Source: RGIG250 sp964540025 (lineage in GTDB: Bacteria; Bacillota; Negativicutes; Selenomonadales; Selenomonadaceae). From it: a DNA stretch of 64,000 bases. Positions 56,920-63,902 of this stretch are shown one piece after another. A program made the translations under genes and the position numbers. Location of the stretch: NCBI GenBank assembly GCA_964540025.1, contig CAZIKQ010000003.1, positions 32,941 to 96,940 of the forward strand. Reading direction: 5' to 3'. The notes under the pieces are model-generated. The model ran no database searches. It saw nothing but the letters and a program-made list of their open reading frames with translations, and had not been told where the DNA came from. Position 1 is the first letter of the stretch. Every line of letters begins with the position of its first letter.

Positions 56920-57739
56920 TTTTATCGTCTTCTCTAAAAATGCGTTTATATGCAGCAGGCGACAGTCCTATAAACGTATGAAAGAAATTTGTAAAATGGC
57001 TCTGATCTGAAAATCCAGTCTGCAATGCAGCATCAATAGGAGAAACACCCTTTTCCAACAATTCCTTTGCTTTTCCTATGCGAATGGTCTGAAGATATCT
57101 GTATGGCGTGAGCCCCTTTGACTTAATAAACGCACGAAGCAAAGTTGACTTGCTCATATTACTGTATTTGCATAGGTTTTCCAGGGTGATATGCTCGGTA
57201 AGATGCTCAGCCATAAATGTACAGGTGTCCTCTATCTTTTTATCCCATTCCGAAGCACAGCTTGAAAAAGCCTGCCCGTATTGTTCGACAAGCAGCGAAA
57301 TAAGGTTCAGGAGCATTTCTTCCTTTTCAGACCCCTTTGCGCCGTCCATAATCATTTGATGCAATGAATGAAGACACCCGTTCAGTTCATCATTTACAAT
57401 TACATTTTCTGAAAAGCCAGGCAATGTCCTTAACCCTGTTATTTCTTCTGCCAATGACAGCATCGTTTCTTTTGGAATATTCAAACCTCTGTAATCGAGT
57501 GTTCTGCCATCGCATTGAACACAACTGTGATTATCGTTTGGATTAAATAAGAGTATGTTCCCCTGACCTATCGTATATTCCTTATCTTTACAGGATAAGC
57601 AGCGTGCCCCTGCTTCTATAAATCCAATCACATAGTAATCGTGAAAGTGATTTGGGAATGGCTGTACAATTCCCTCAAAACGATATGCTTCAAGGTGTAA
57701 ATTTTTATCATGGCATACTGTCCGTATTTCTTTTTGCAT
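56909..57739 (-). CDS. AraC-family transcriptional regulator
   Basis: A 276-residue regulator: N-terminal cupin domain (FPNHFHDYYVIGFIEAG; GNILLFNPNDNHSC) and a C-terminal double helix-turn-helix (LENLCKYSNMSKSTLLRAFI; IDAALQTGFSDQSHFTNFFH). It probably controls the overlapping EamA transporter gene. The ATG at 57739 is preceded by GAGGTG at six bases, better than the earlier ATG. Confidence 0.92.
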   Translation of the reverse strand: MQKEIRTVCHDKNLHLEAYRFEGIVQPFPNHFHDYYVIGFIEAGARCLSCKDKEYTIGQGNILLFNPNDNHSCVQCDGRTLDYRGLNIPKETMLSLAEEITGLRTLPGFSENVIVNDELNGCLHSLHQMIMDGAKGSEKEEMLLNLISLLVEQYGQAFSSCASEWDKKIEDTCTFMAEHLTEHITLENLCKYSNMSKSTLLRAFIKSKGLTPYRYLQTIRIGKAKELLEKGVSPIDAALQTGFSDQSHFTNFFHTFIGLSPAAYKRIFREDDKNDG

Positions 57740-57815
57740 GATAACACCTCTTTGCACCCTATGTTATACTCAGAATGTTTGCGATTTCTTGTATGATATC
57801 TTCATCCTTTACGCT

Positions 57816-57865
57816 TGATAAAACGATCGGTTAGCAAGCAAAAATGCTAACCGACCGTTTTATCA
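57816..57865. terminator. 21-bp inverted repeat between MBL-fold relic and AraC gene
   Basis: Bases 57816-57836 and 57845-57865 form an inverted repeat with one mismatch around the loop AGCAAAAA. The stem ends carry TTTTATC. It lies between two minus-strand transcription units and may be a terminator, or an operator for the AraC regulator whose start is 77 bases away. The rest of 57740-57937 shows no gene. Confidence 0.5.
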
Positions 57866-57937
57866 GCTTTATCAACGAGTTAAAACCACATTACCGTTTC
57901 TTCCTGAAACTGCGGAACACTGCCATTTTGATATAGA

Positions 57938-58003
57938 TCATAGAGCTTTCTTCTGCAACCACATTTCAAACCACAGTCGGATAATTTTCTCCCGTTTATC
58001 CAT
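57938..58003 (-). pseudogene. Remnant of an NTF2/SnoaL-like gene
   Basis: A perfect AGGAGG overlapping the MBL stop leads to an ATG at 58003 and the peptide MDKREKIIRLWFEMWLQKKA, then a stop. The first 17 or so residues match the usual opening of SnoaL/NTF2-like proteins of Firmicutes. The body of the gene is missing; the following 60 bases do not continue the family in any frame. A translation start has thus outlived its gene. Confidence 0.5.
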
Positions 58004-58012
58004 AACGACCTC

Positions 58013-58890
58013 CTAAAAGCTCTTCCACAGCAGCATATTATCTTCAAAAGTAATATCAAGCTTTCCGTTATCTTTCAACCAGGACAGATAAGAGCGGACA
58101 GTACTTCCCACCAAAACATACTGCTCAAAATTCATCGTTAAGCCATAATCGGAAAATAACCTTTGCATAATATGTTCAAAGCAAATTGGTTCACTGCATA
58201 CCGACAGGATTTTATCGGCAATTTCATGTACTTTTGCGATATTCACATCTGCAAGTCCGATAATGTCGTCGGTTACAGGCGCGTGAGCCGGAACAAACAT
58301 ATTTGCTTTTAGTGATTTTACTGTTTCAATGGTTTTCAGATATTCCGCCACATCGTAGATAAAACTGAGCTGATATTTATCCAGCGTTTCTTTACTTGAA
58401 AGGCAATCGGCAAGAAACACCGTATTATCTGGCGTTCTGAATCCTACCATATCAAAAAAGTGACCTTTCATCGGTATTATCTCAATTTCTTTCGGGAAAC
58501 TTCCATCTGAAAAATCCGTAACCTCGCTTGGCTTAGCAAGCAAAAATTTATGCCTTAAATCCTTACACGGATATCCGCCGTATAAAAATGACGGTTCTAA
58601 AACAGGGTACTCTGTAAAAGCCTTTTCAATTCCACCTCCAAAAACTTTGCACCCTGTCTGCTGCTGCAAATACTGATTTCCGCCGATATGGTCGGCATTG
58701 GAGTGCGTGTTCAGAATGCCTGAGAGATTCCAGCCTTTTTCATCTAAGATTTTACGGACTTTTCTGCCTGCCTCCTTATCATTACCGCTATCGATGAGAT
58801 ACACCTCTTTATCATTTACCGGGTATATACCGATTTTGGCAGGACAGTTGATATAATAGCTTTTTCTCCCACCTGATTTAATTCGTACAT
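58013..58890 (-). pseudogene. MBL-fold metallo-hydrolase gene with a one-base frameshift
   Basis: The main frame (58013-58804, 263 codons) has the metallo-beta-lactamase fold: VYLIDSGNDKEAG, NTHSNADHIGGN (the family's HxHxDH with Asn at the second position), FLADCLSSKE, and PAHAP. It lacks the first strands. They are found upstream in another frame: ATG at 58890 behind AAGGAGG gives MYELNQVGEK, and adding one A to the A5 run (58865-58861) continues with SYYINCPAKIGIYPVNDKEV into the main frame. The gene is therefore broken by loss of one A, or the sequence has an error there. Confidence 0.75.
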
Positions 58891-58901
58891 AAAAATCCTC
58901 C

Positions 58902-58937
58902 TTAATAAAAATCGGCAGGCTGATCGAGAATTCTCAT
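58902..58937 (-). pseudogene. trpC: Probable 5' stump of trpC
   Basis: The ATG at 58937 overlaps the trpD stop as ATGA, the usual trpD-trpC coupling. It reads MRILD, like the first residues of indole-3-glycerol phosphate synthase, then QPADFY and a stop. Only about five codons look like TrpC, so this is an inference from position and a very short match. Confidence 0.4.
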
Positions 58938-59965
58938 GCCTCTGCCTCCGGACGATTGCTGACTTCGATGAGTTTGTTCAAGGTTTCAATCGCCTTACCG
59001 GAATCAATAATCTTTGCGGCAAGCGCAATACCGCCTTTTATACTATCAGCCTTACCGCCGATATAGAGTGCTGCACCTGCGTTCATGAGAACGGCATTTC
59101 TCTTATGACCTTTTTCCCCGTTTAAGATAGCCAGCGTGATTTTAGCATTTTCCTCCGGAGTGCCACCCTTCAGGTCATCTTTTGTACAACGCTCAAAACC
59201 GAAGTTCTCCGGCGCGATCACAAAAGACTTGAACCAGCCGTCACGAATCTCGCAGATTTTAGTCGGGGCGCTCAGGGAAATCTCATCCAGCTTATCCTGA
59301 CCGTACACAACCATGCCGCGTTTGACGCCGAGATTGATCAGAACCTGCGCCAGCGGTTCAACAAGGTAATCATCATACACACCGAGAAGCTGCCTGGATG
59401 GTGTGCCCGGATTCGTAAGAGGACCGAGAATATTGAACACGGTACGGAAGCCAAGCTCCCTGCGGATGGCGCCAACGTATTTCATAGAGGTGTGATATTT
59501 CTGGGCAAAGAAGAAGCACATACCAACCTTGTTCAGAAGCTCGATACATCTTGCGGGGCTCTGCTGAATATTTACGCCAAGGGCTTCCAAACAATCGGCC
59601 GTCCCGCACTGGGAGGACGCGGCCCTGTTGCCGTGTTTTGCGACTTTCATACCGCTTGCGGCGGCAACGAAAGCGGAAGTGGTGGAAATATTGAAGCTGT
59701 GGGCATTGTCCCCGCCGGTTCCGACAATTTCAAAAAGCTCCATACCGGTCTCAACCTTTGTTGCGTGGGCTCTCATAGCGGCCGCGCAGCCGGCAATCTC
59801 ATCCGTAGTCTCAGCTCTGGCGCTTTTAGTGGATAGGGCTGCAAGAAAAGCCGCATTCTGTGTCGCTGTCGTTTCGCCGCTCATGATTTCATTCATGACA
59901 GTGTACGCTTCATCATAGGTGAGATCTTCTTTATTTACAATCTTTACAATAGCTTCTTTAATCAT
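58934..59965 (-). CDS. trpD: Anthranilate phosphoribosyltransferase
   Basis: A 343-residue Trp[21 protein letters not shown] is the PRPP-binding glycine loop; [21 protein letters not shown] and LGPLTNPG are the other conserved blocks. It joins anthranilate to PRPP. AAGGAGAT precedes the ATG, three bases after trpG. No trpC, trpF, trpB or trpA follows; the operon ends here, so the rest of the pathway must be elsewhere or absent. Confidence 0.96.
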   Translation of the reverse strand: MIKEAIVKIVNKEDLTYDEAYTVMNEIMSGETTATQNAAFLAALSTKSARAETTDEIAGCAAAMRAHATKVETGMELFEIVGTGGDNAHSFNISTTSAFVAAASGMKVAKHGNRAASSQCGTADCLEALGVNIQQSPARCIELLNKVGMCFFFAQKYHTSMKYVGAIRRELGFRTVFNILGPLTNPGTPSRQLLGVYDDYLVEPLAQVLINLGVKRGMVVYGQDKLDEISLSAPTKICEIRDGWFKSFVIAPENFGFERCTKDDLKGGTPEENAKITLAILNGEKGHKRNAVLMNAGAALYIGGKADSIKGGIALAAKIIDSGKAIETLNKLIEVSNRPEAEA

Positions 59966-59968
59966 GAC

Positions 59969-60538
59969 TTATATCTCCTTTATGAAATTATATAACATCT
60001 GCTTCCCATTCGGTGTCATAATGGATTCCGGATGGAACTGCACGCCGTAAATAGGATACTCTTTATGCTGTACCGCCATTACCTCGCCGTCTGTAGTAAG
60101 CGCGGTTATTTTTAATTCTTCGGGAATGGTGCTTGCATCAGCCGCAAGGGAATGATACCGCGCGACAGGTGCAATTTCAGGGCAGCCTTTGAATAACAGG
60201 CAATTCATATCAAATTTTACAGCCGACTGTTTTCCGTGCATTAGTTTCTTTGCATAAATAATGGTTGCGCCAAATGCCGCACAAATTGCCTGATGACCGA
60301 GACAAACGCCGAGAATGGGGATATCCTGTCCGAGTGCCTTTACGGCTTCAATAGTAATGCCGGCACCTTCTGGCCTACCCGGACCGGGTGAGAGAATAAT
60401 CCGAGCCGGGTTCAATTTCTTGATTTCCTCTATCGTCATTTCATCGTTGCGGATGACCTTGATATCCGGCTCAATCTCACCGACGAGCTGAAAGAGATTA
60501 TAGGAAAAGCTGTCGTAATTATCTATCAGAAGAATCAT
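59969..60538 (-). CDS. trpG: Anthranilate synthase glutamine amidotransferase subunit
   Basis: A 189-residue class I amidotransferase: LLIDNYDSFSYNL start, SPGPGRPEGAG oxyanion loop, nucleophile Cys79 in GVCLGHQ, and His169/Glu171 in QFHPES. It supplies ammonia to TrpE; it could also serve PabB in folate synthesis. AGGAGG within the trpE 3' end gives the ATG at 60538, 20 bases before the trpE stop. Confidence 0.95.
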   Translation of the reverse strand: MILLIDNYDSFSYNLFQLVGEIEPDIKVIRNDEMTIEEIKKLNPARIILSPGPGRPEGAGITIEAVKALGQDIPILGVCLGHQAICAAFGATIIYAKKLMHGKQSAVKFDMNCLLFKGCPEIAPVARYHSLAADASTIPEELKITALTTDGEVMAVQHKEYPIYGVQFHPESIMTPNGKQMLYNFIKEI

Positions 60539-62000
60539 AATCCGCCTCCTGGGCAAGTTCCAACGCTTGAAGTGAAGCTTTGGCTTTGTTCAGACATTCT
60601 TCAAATTCCCTTTCGGGCACGGAGTCCGCCACAATACCGGCTCCGCTTCTCACGAATACCTTACCGTTCTTCTTATAGGCAATGCGAATGGCAATACAGG
60701 TATCCATATTTCCCGTGAAGTCGATATAGCCAATGGCGCCGCCATAGATACCGCGCTTGTTGTTTTCAAGTTCTCCAATCAACTGACAGGCCCTGATTTT
60801 CGGCGCACCGGAAAGCGTTCCAGCCGGTAATACGGCTTCAATGGCATCCAGCGCATCGTATTTTTCGCTGATCTCACCACGCACCGTAGAGCCGATGTGC
60901 ATAACATGGGAGAAGCGTTCAATGGAATGGAGCTTTTCTACCTGTACAGTACCGAATTTGCTGACTTTTCCAAGGTCGTTTCGGCCGAGATCCACCAGCA
61001 TATTGTGTTCGGCAAGTTCTTTCTCATCAGCCAGCAGTTCTGCCTCCAAGGCTTTGTCTTCTGCCTCGTTTTTACCTCTCGGTCTCGTTCCGGCCAGCGG
61101 GAAGGTATGCAGTACCCCATTTTCCAGCCTCACAAGTGTTTCGGGAGAGGCGCCTGCCACCTCAACATCCGTTCCGGAAAAATAGAACATATACGGTGAA
61201 GGATTGATGGTGCGCAGCACTCGATAAGTATTCAGGAGACTTCCCTCAAAGGGGGCGCTCAATCGGTTGGACAGCACGATCTGGAATATATCTCCCTCGC
61301 GGATATGATGCTTTGCTTTCTCAACCATACCGCAAAACTGCTCTTTATCAAACAACAGCGTTACTTCTCCAAGGAGCCTGCCGCCCGGTTCATCCTTCTT
61401 TTCGCCGTGATAAAAAAGCTCTGCCAGCTGCCGGAGCTCCATTACCGCTTTGTTGTAACCGACTTCCGGCTCATCCAGCGGCATATTTACAATGAGAATA
61501 ATCTTCTGTCGGAGATGATCAAATGCAATAACCTTATCAAAAAGCATCAGATCAACGTCCTTGAATGCCTCGGTGTCCTCAACATCACACTTGACAGTTG
61601 GTTCGCTGTAACAAAAATAATCGTAAGAGAAATATCCCACAAGCCCTCCCGTAAAGGAAGGCAGATAATCGAAACGGGGACTTTTGTAATCGGCAAGAAT
61701 CTGGCGGAGATAGTCGGAGGGGTTATCTGTCTTAACCTTGAGATTGCCGATCTTCATCTCGCCATCCATGCAGGTGATTTCCATTTTGGGGTCAAAGCCG
61801 AGGAAGGTGTAACGTCCCCAGGTTTCATTTGCCTGAGCCGATTCCAGCATATAGCAATGAGTGGACACATTTTTCAGTATCTTCATCGTTTCAATCGGGG
61901 TGATGAAGTCGGAAAGGATTTCCAGGCTGACCGGCAATACGTTATAACGATCCGTTGCCGCAATTTCTTTGACTTCAACAAAAGTCGGCTGAATTTTCAC
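60519..62000 (-). CDS. trpE: Anthranilate synthase component I
   Basis: A 493-residue TrpE: the tryptophan feedback element is CYMLESAQ, and the chorismate-binding half carries GDIFQIVLSNRL, TFPLAGTRPRG, DLGRNDLG and PAGTLSGAPK. It converts chorismate and ammonia to anthranilate. GGAGG (62013-62009) stands eight bases before the GTG at 62000; the TTG inside that site is not the start. It is preceded by a T-box and by two tryptophan-containing mini-ORFs. By eye the sequence resembles TrpE of Clostridia such as Lachnospiraceae. Confidence 0.95.
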   Translation of the reverse strand: MKIQPTFVEVKEIAATDRYNVLPVSLEILSDFITPIETMKILKNVSTHCYMLESAQANETWGRYTFLGFDPKMEITCMDGEMKIGNLKVKTDNPSDYLRQILADYKSPRFDYLPSFTGGLVGYFSYDYFCYSEPTVKCDVEDTEAFKDVDLMLFDKVIAFDHLRQKIILIVNMPLDEPEVGYNKAVMELRQLAELFYHGEKKDEPGGRLLGEVTLLFDKEQFCGMVEKAKHHIREGDIFQIVLSNRLSAPFEGSLLNTYRVLRTINPSPYMFYFSGTDVEVAGASPETLVRLENGVLHTFPLAGTRPRGKNEAEDKALEAELLADEKELAEHNMLVDLGRNDLGKVSKFGTVQVEKLHSIERFSHVMHIGSTVRGEISEKYDALDAIEAVLPAGTLSGAPKIRACQLIGELENNKRGIYGGAIGYIDFTGNMDTCIAIRIAYKKNGKVFVRSGAGIVADSVPEREFEECLNKAKASLQALELAQEADYDSSDR

Positions 62001-62046
62001 AATCAGTTCCTCCAAACAGGTAAAGTTGATTATTTATCAGGATGAT

Positions 62047-62073
62047 TCAATTCCAATATTGCGCATAGCACAT
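62047..62073 (-). CDS. Candidate second trp leader peptide (MCYAQYWN)
   Basis: An 8-codon frame starting at the ATG at 62073, which overlaps the stop of the preceding mini-ORF as TGATG, so translation could pass on by reinitiation. The Trp codon is next to last. It ends 46 bases before the trpE start. Too short for any homology argument; support is position, overlap and tryptophan content. Confidence 0.4.
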   Translation of the reverse strand: MCYAQYWN

Positions 62074-62096
62074 CACCAGCGTTTTGTATACAGCAT
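62073..62096 (-). CDS. Candidate trp leader peptide (MLYTKRW)
   Basis: A 7-codon frame on the trpE transcript. A perfect AGGAGG (62109-62104) lies seven bases before its ATG, one of the best ribosome sites of the window, and the last codon before the TGA is UGG. It lies after the T-box terminator, so it is transcribed only when the T-box has permitted read-through. Confidence 0.5.
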   Translation of the reverse strand: MLYTKRW

Positions 62097-62162
62097 ATCG
62101 CAACCTCCTGAAACAAAAAAGACTCCTTTGAACTTCTGTCTCGGTCAAAGAAGCGAAATAAA

Positions 62163-62206
62163 ACAAAAACGCCCTCGACAGAGATATAAACTCTGTCAAG
62201 GACGAA
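62163..62206 (-). terminator. T-box-controlled terminator of trpEGD
   Basis: On the minus strand GTCCTTGACAGAG (62203-62191) pairs with CTCTGTCGAGGGC (62183-62171), followed by GTTTTTGTTTT. It lies 17 bases downstream of the T-box sequence. Confidence 0.9.
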
Positions 62207-62453
62207 TAAGAACATTTATCCGCGGTGCCACCTTGATTCACGGCATGACCCGTGCGCTTAGCAGGATACCAACATATCCCCGGCAAATGACGTCTGCCTG
62301 CAACGTCGCAGAATACTCTGTGAAAATCACATTTGACTGCGCCCTCAGCGGTCCATTTGACAACTTGTTTCTTGCCTGATTTTCAGCATCGCAGGCTCTC
62401 TGTAAAGGCATCACTGCCGTTATCTCCGCTTCAACGGTTTGGTGTATTAAATT
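62163..62453 (-). promoter_or_regulatory. Tryptophan-specific T-box leader of trpEGD
   Basis: AAGGTGGCACCGCG (62234-62221) is the T-box. Its UGGC pairs with the GCCA acceptor end expected for tRNA-Trp (discriminator G). In stem I, UGG (62355-62353) followed by ACC is the specifier codon for tryptophan. Uncharged tRNA-Trp bridges both sites and stabilises the antiterminator, so trpEGD is transcribed when charged tRNA-Trp is scarce. The transcript start is estimated from the promoter. Confidence 0.93.
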
Positions 62454-62459
62454 GGCAGT

Positions 62460-62488
62460 ATCGTAGCACCTGATTTTTGATTTGTCAA
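62460..62488 (-). promoter_or_regulatory. Promoter of the trpEGD operon
   Basis: On the minus strand TTGACA (62488-62483), 17 bases, TACGAT (62465-62460), immediately before the T-box leader. Confidence 0.8.
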
Positions 62489-62524
62489 TAGGTGTTTTTG
62501 GATTGTTTCAACATATCACATTTA

Positions 62525-63742
62525 TTACGGCACTTCCAAATTTTGACTTTTTGCTAATAGCCATCTGGTAAGATCAAGCACTTTGATACCTTCTATGTCA
62601 TAAGCCGCATGTCCCGTATTGGCAATTAAAACTTTTGGGTACGCATCTTTAATTGCTTTTAATGGTGAGAGCTCTCTTTCCAATGTTTCTGCCCCGGATA
62701 TATTATCCGAAACCTGGATGTATATCTTCTCATGCTGTTTCATGGCCACGAAATCGATTTCTTTCTGATACAGCTTTCCCACGTAAATATTGTATCCTCT
62801 TCTAAGAAGCTCTATTGCCACAATGTTTTCGTATGCGCGTCCAAAATCCATATTTCTTGTTCCAAGCATGGCATATCGAAATCCCAAATCGCTAAGATAG
62901 TATTTATCTGCTGTTTCCAAATATTTCTTACCTTTGATGTCATATCGCCTTACTTTATAGAACATAAAAGCATTGCAAAGATATTTTATGTAATTACCGA
63001 TAGTAACATGATTTGTTTCTATCACATTTTTCTTAAACACAGTACTAATCTTACTTGCCGAAGTAGTATTTGAAATATTATCCATCAGGTAATCTGTTAA
63101 AGAATCCAAAAGCGATTCTTCCTTGATACCGTATTTATCAACCAAATCTCTTTTTATAATCGTTTGGTAAATATCCCTTATATATGATACTTGATCTTCC
63201 TTTTCTTTATAGACGTATGACCCTGCCAAACCTCCATCAGTAACGTATGAATCGAGAAGATTAACTGTATTCACGTCAAGTCCATAGTACGTACAGTATT
63301 CTGCCAAACTGAATGGGTAAACAGGTATTTCTATAAATCTGCCCGTAAACAACGTGGATAAATCAGAACTAAGTAAAAATGCGTTTGAACCGGTAATATA
63401 GATATCGTATTTATGACTATTATACAGGCTGTTAATTGCCAGTTCAAACTGCTTACACAGCTGAACTTCATCAATCACCACAACGTTCAGGCAGCCATCA
63501 TTATAATGTTCCTCTATATATGCATATAAAGATTTATAGTTTTTCAAATCATCGTTTTTCAAGTTGGCAAAATCTACATAAATAATGGTGCAATTTTCTG
63601 TGTTTGATTTAATCCATTTCAAGTACAGGCGCACGAGTTCAGATTTGCCGGATCTACGCAGTCCTGTGATAATCTTAATATCCGGGGTCCCTTGCAGGCG
63701 TATCAGTCTGTTTAAGTAATCCTTTCTTTCTATAATCTTCAT
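62525..63742 (-). CDS. DUF4143-type AAA ATPase
   Basis: A 405-residue protein: Walker A GLRRSGKS (residues 27-34), Walker B region NVVVIDEVQ, sensor phrase YITGSNAFLLSSDLSTLFTG, and a C-terminal DUF4143 domain with a nuclease-like end (ENIVAIELLRRGYNIYVGKL, then KEIDFVA). These ATPases are patchy in distribution, often horizontally acquired, and of unknown function. GGAG precedes the ATG. The promoter is embedded in repeats. The gene lies between a toxin-type gene and the trp leader. Confidence 0.88.
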   Translation of the reverse strand: MKIIERKDYLNRLIRLQGTPDIKIITGLRRSGKSELVRLYLKWIKSNTENCTIIYVDFANLKNDDLKNYKSLYAYIEEHYNDGCLNVVVIDEVQLCKQFELAINSLYNSHKYDIYITGSNAFLLSSDLSTLFTGRFIEIPVYPFSLAEYCTYYGLDVNTVNLLDSYVTDGGLAGSYVYKEKEDQVSYIRDIYQTIIKRDLVDKYGIKEESLLDSLTDYLMDNISNTTSASKISTVFKKNVIETNHVTIGNYIKYLCNAFMFYKVRRYDIKGKKYLETADKYYLSDLGFRYAMLGTRNMDFGRAYENIVAIELLRRGYNIYVGKLYQKEIDFVAMKQHEKIYIQVSDNISGAETLERELSPLKAIKDAYPKVLIANTGHAAYDIEGIKVLDLTRWLLAKSQNLEVP

Positions 63743-63750
63743 TTCATATC

Positions 63751-63840
63751 TCCACTTTCAAAAATGAAATATTTTTTAATTTTTGAAACCATTATAGCAT
63801 CCACTTTCAAAACTATCAAATTTTTTCACTTTTGAAAATG
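63751..63840 (-). repeat. Repeats in the DUF4143 gene promoter region
   Basis: The 13-base unit TCCACTTTCAAAA occurs at 63751-63763 and 63800-63812. A related inverted unit, TTCACTTTTGAAAA, lies at 63825-63838. On the minus strand they read TTTTGAAAGTGGA. One copy lies in the promoter spacer, one at the ribosome site, so a repressor bound to them could block both steps. Confidence 0.6.
63791..63819 (-). promoter_or_regulatory. Promoter of the DUF4143 gene
   Basis: On the minus strand TTGATA (63819-63814), 17 bases, TATAAT (63796-63791). One of the 13-base repeats fills most of the spacer. Confidence 0.8.
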
Positions 63841-63902
63841 TTCATCACATTGTGTCCACTCAATTTAAGCTACACCATCAACGGCGGTGTCGTCAACGCT
63901 GA

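Noticed and set aside
61305..62045. 246-codon open frame on the plus strand
   Set aside because: Lies antisense to trpE, which is fully conserved; no ribosome site and no family likeness.
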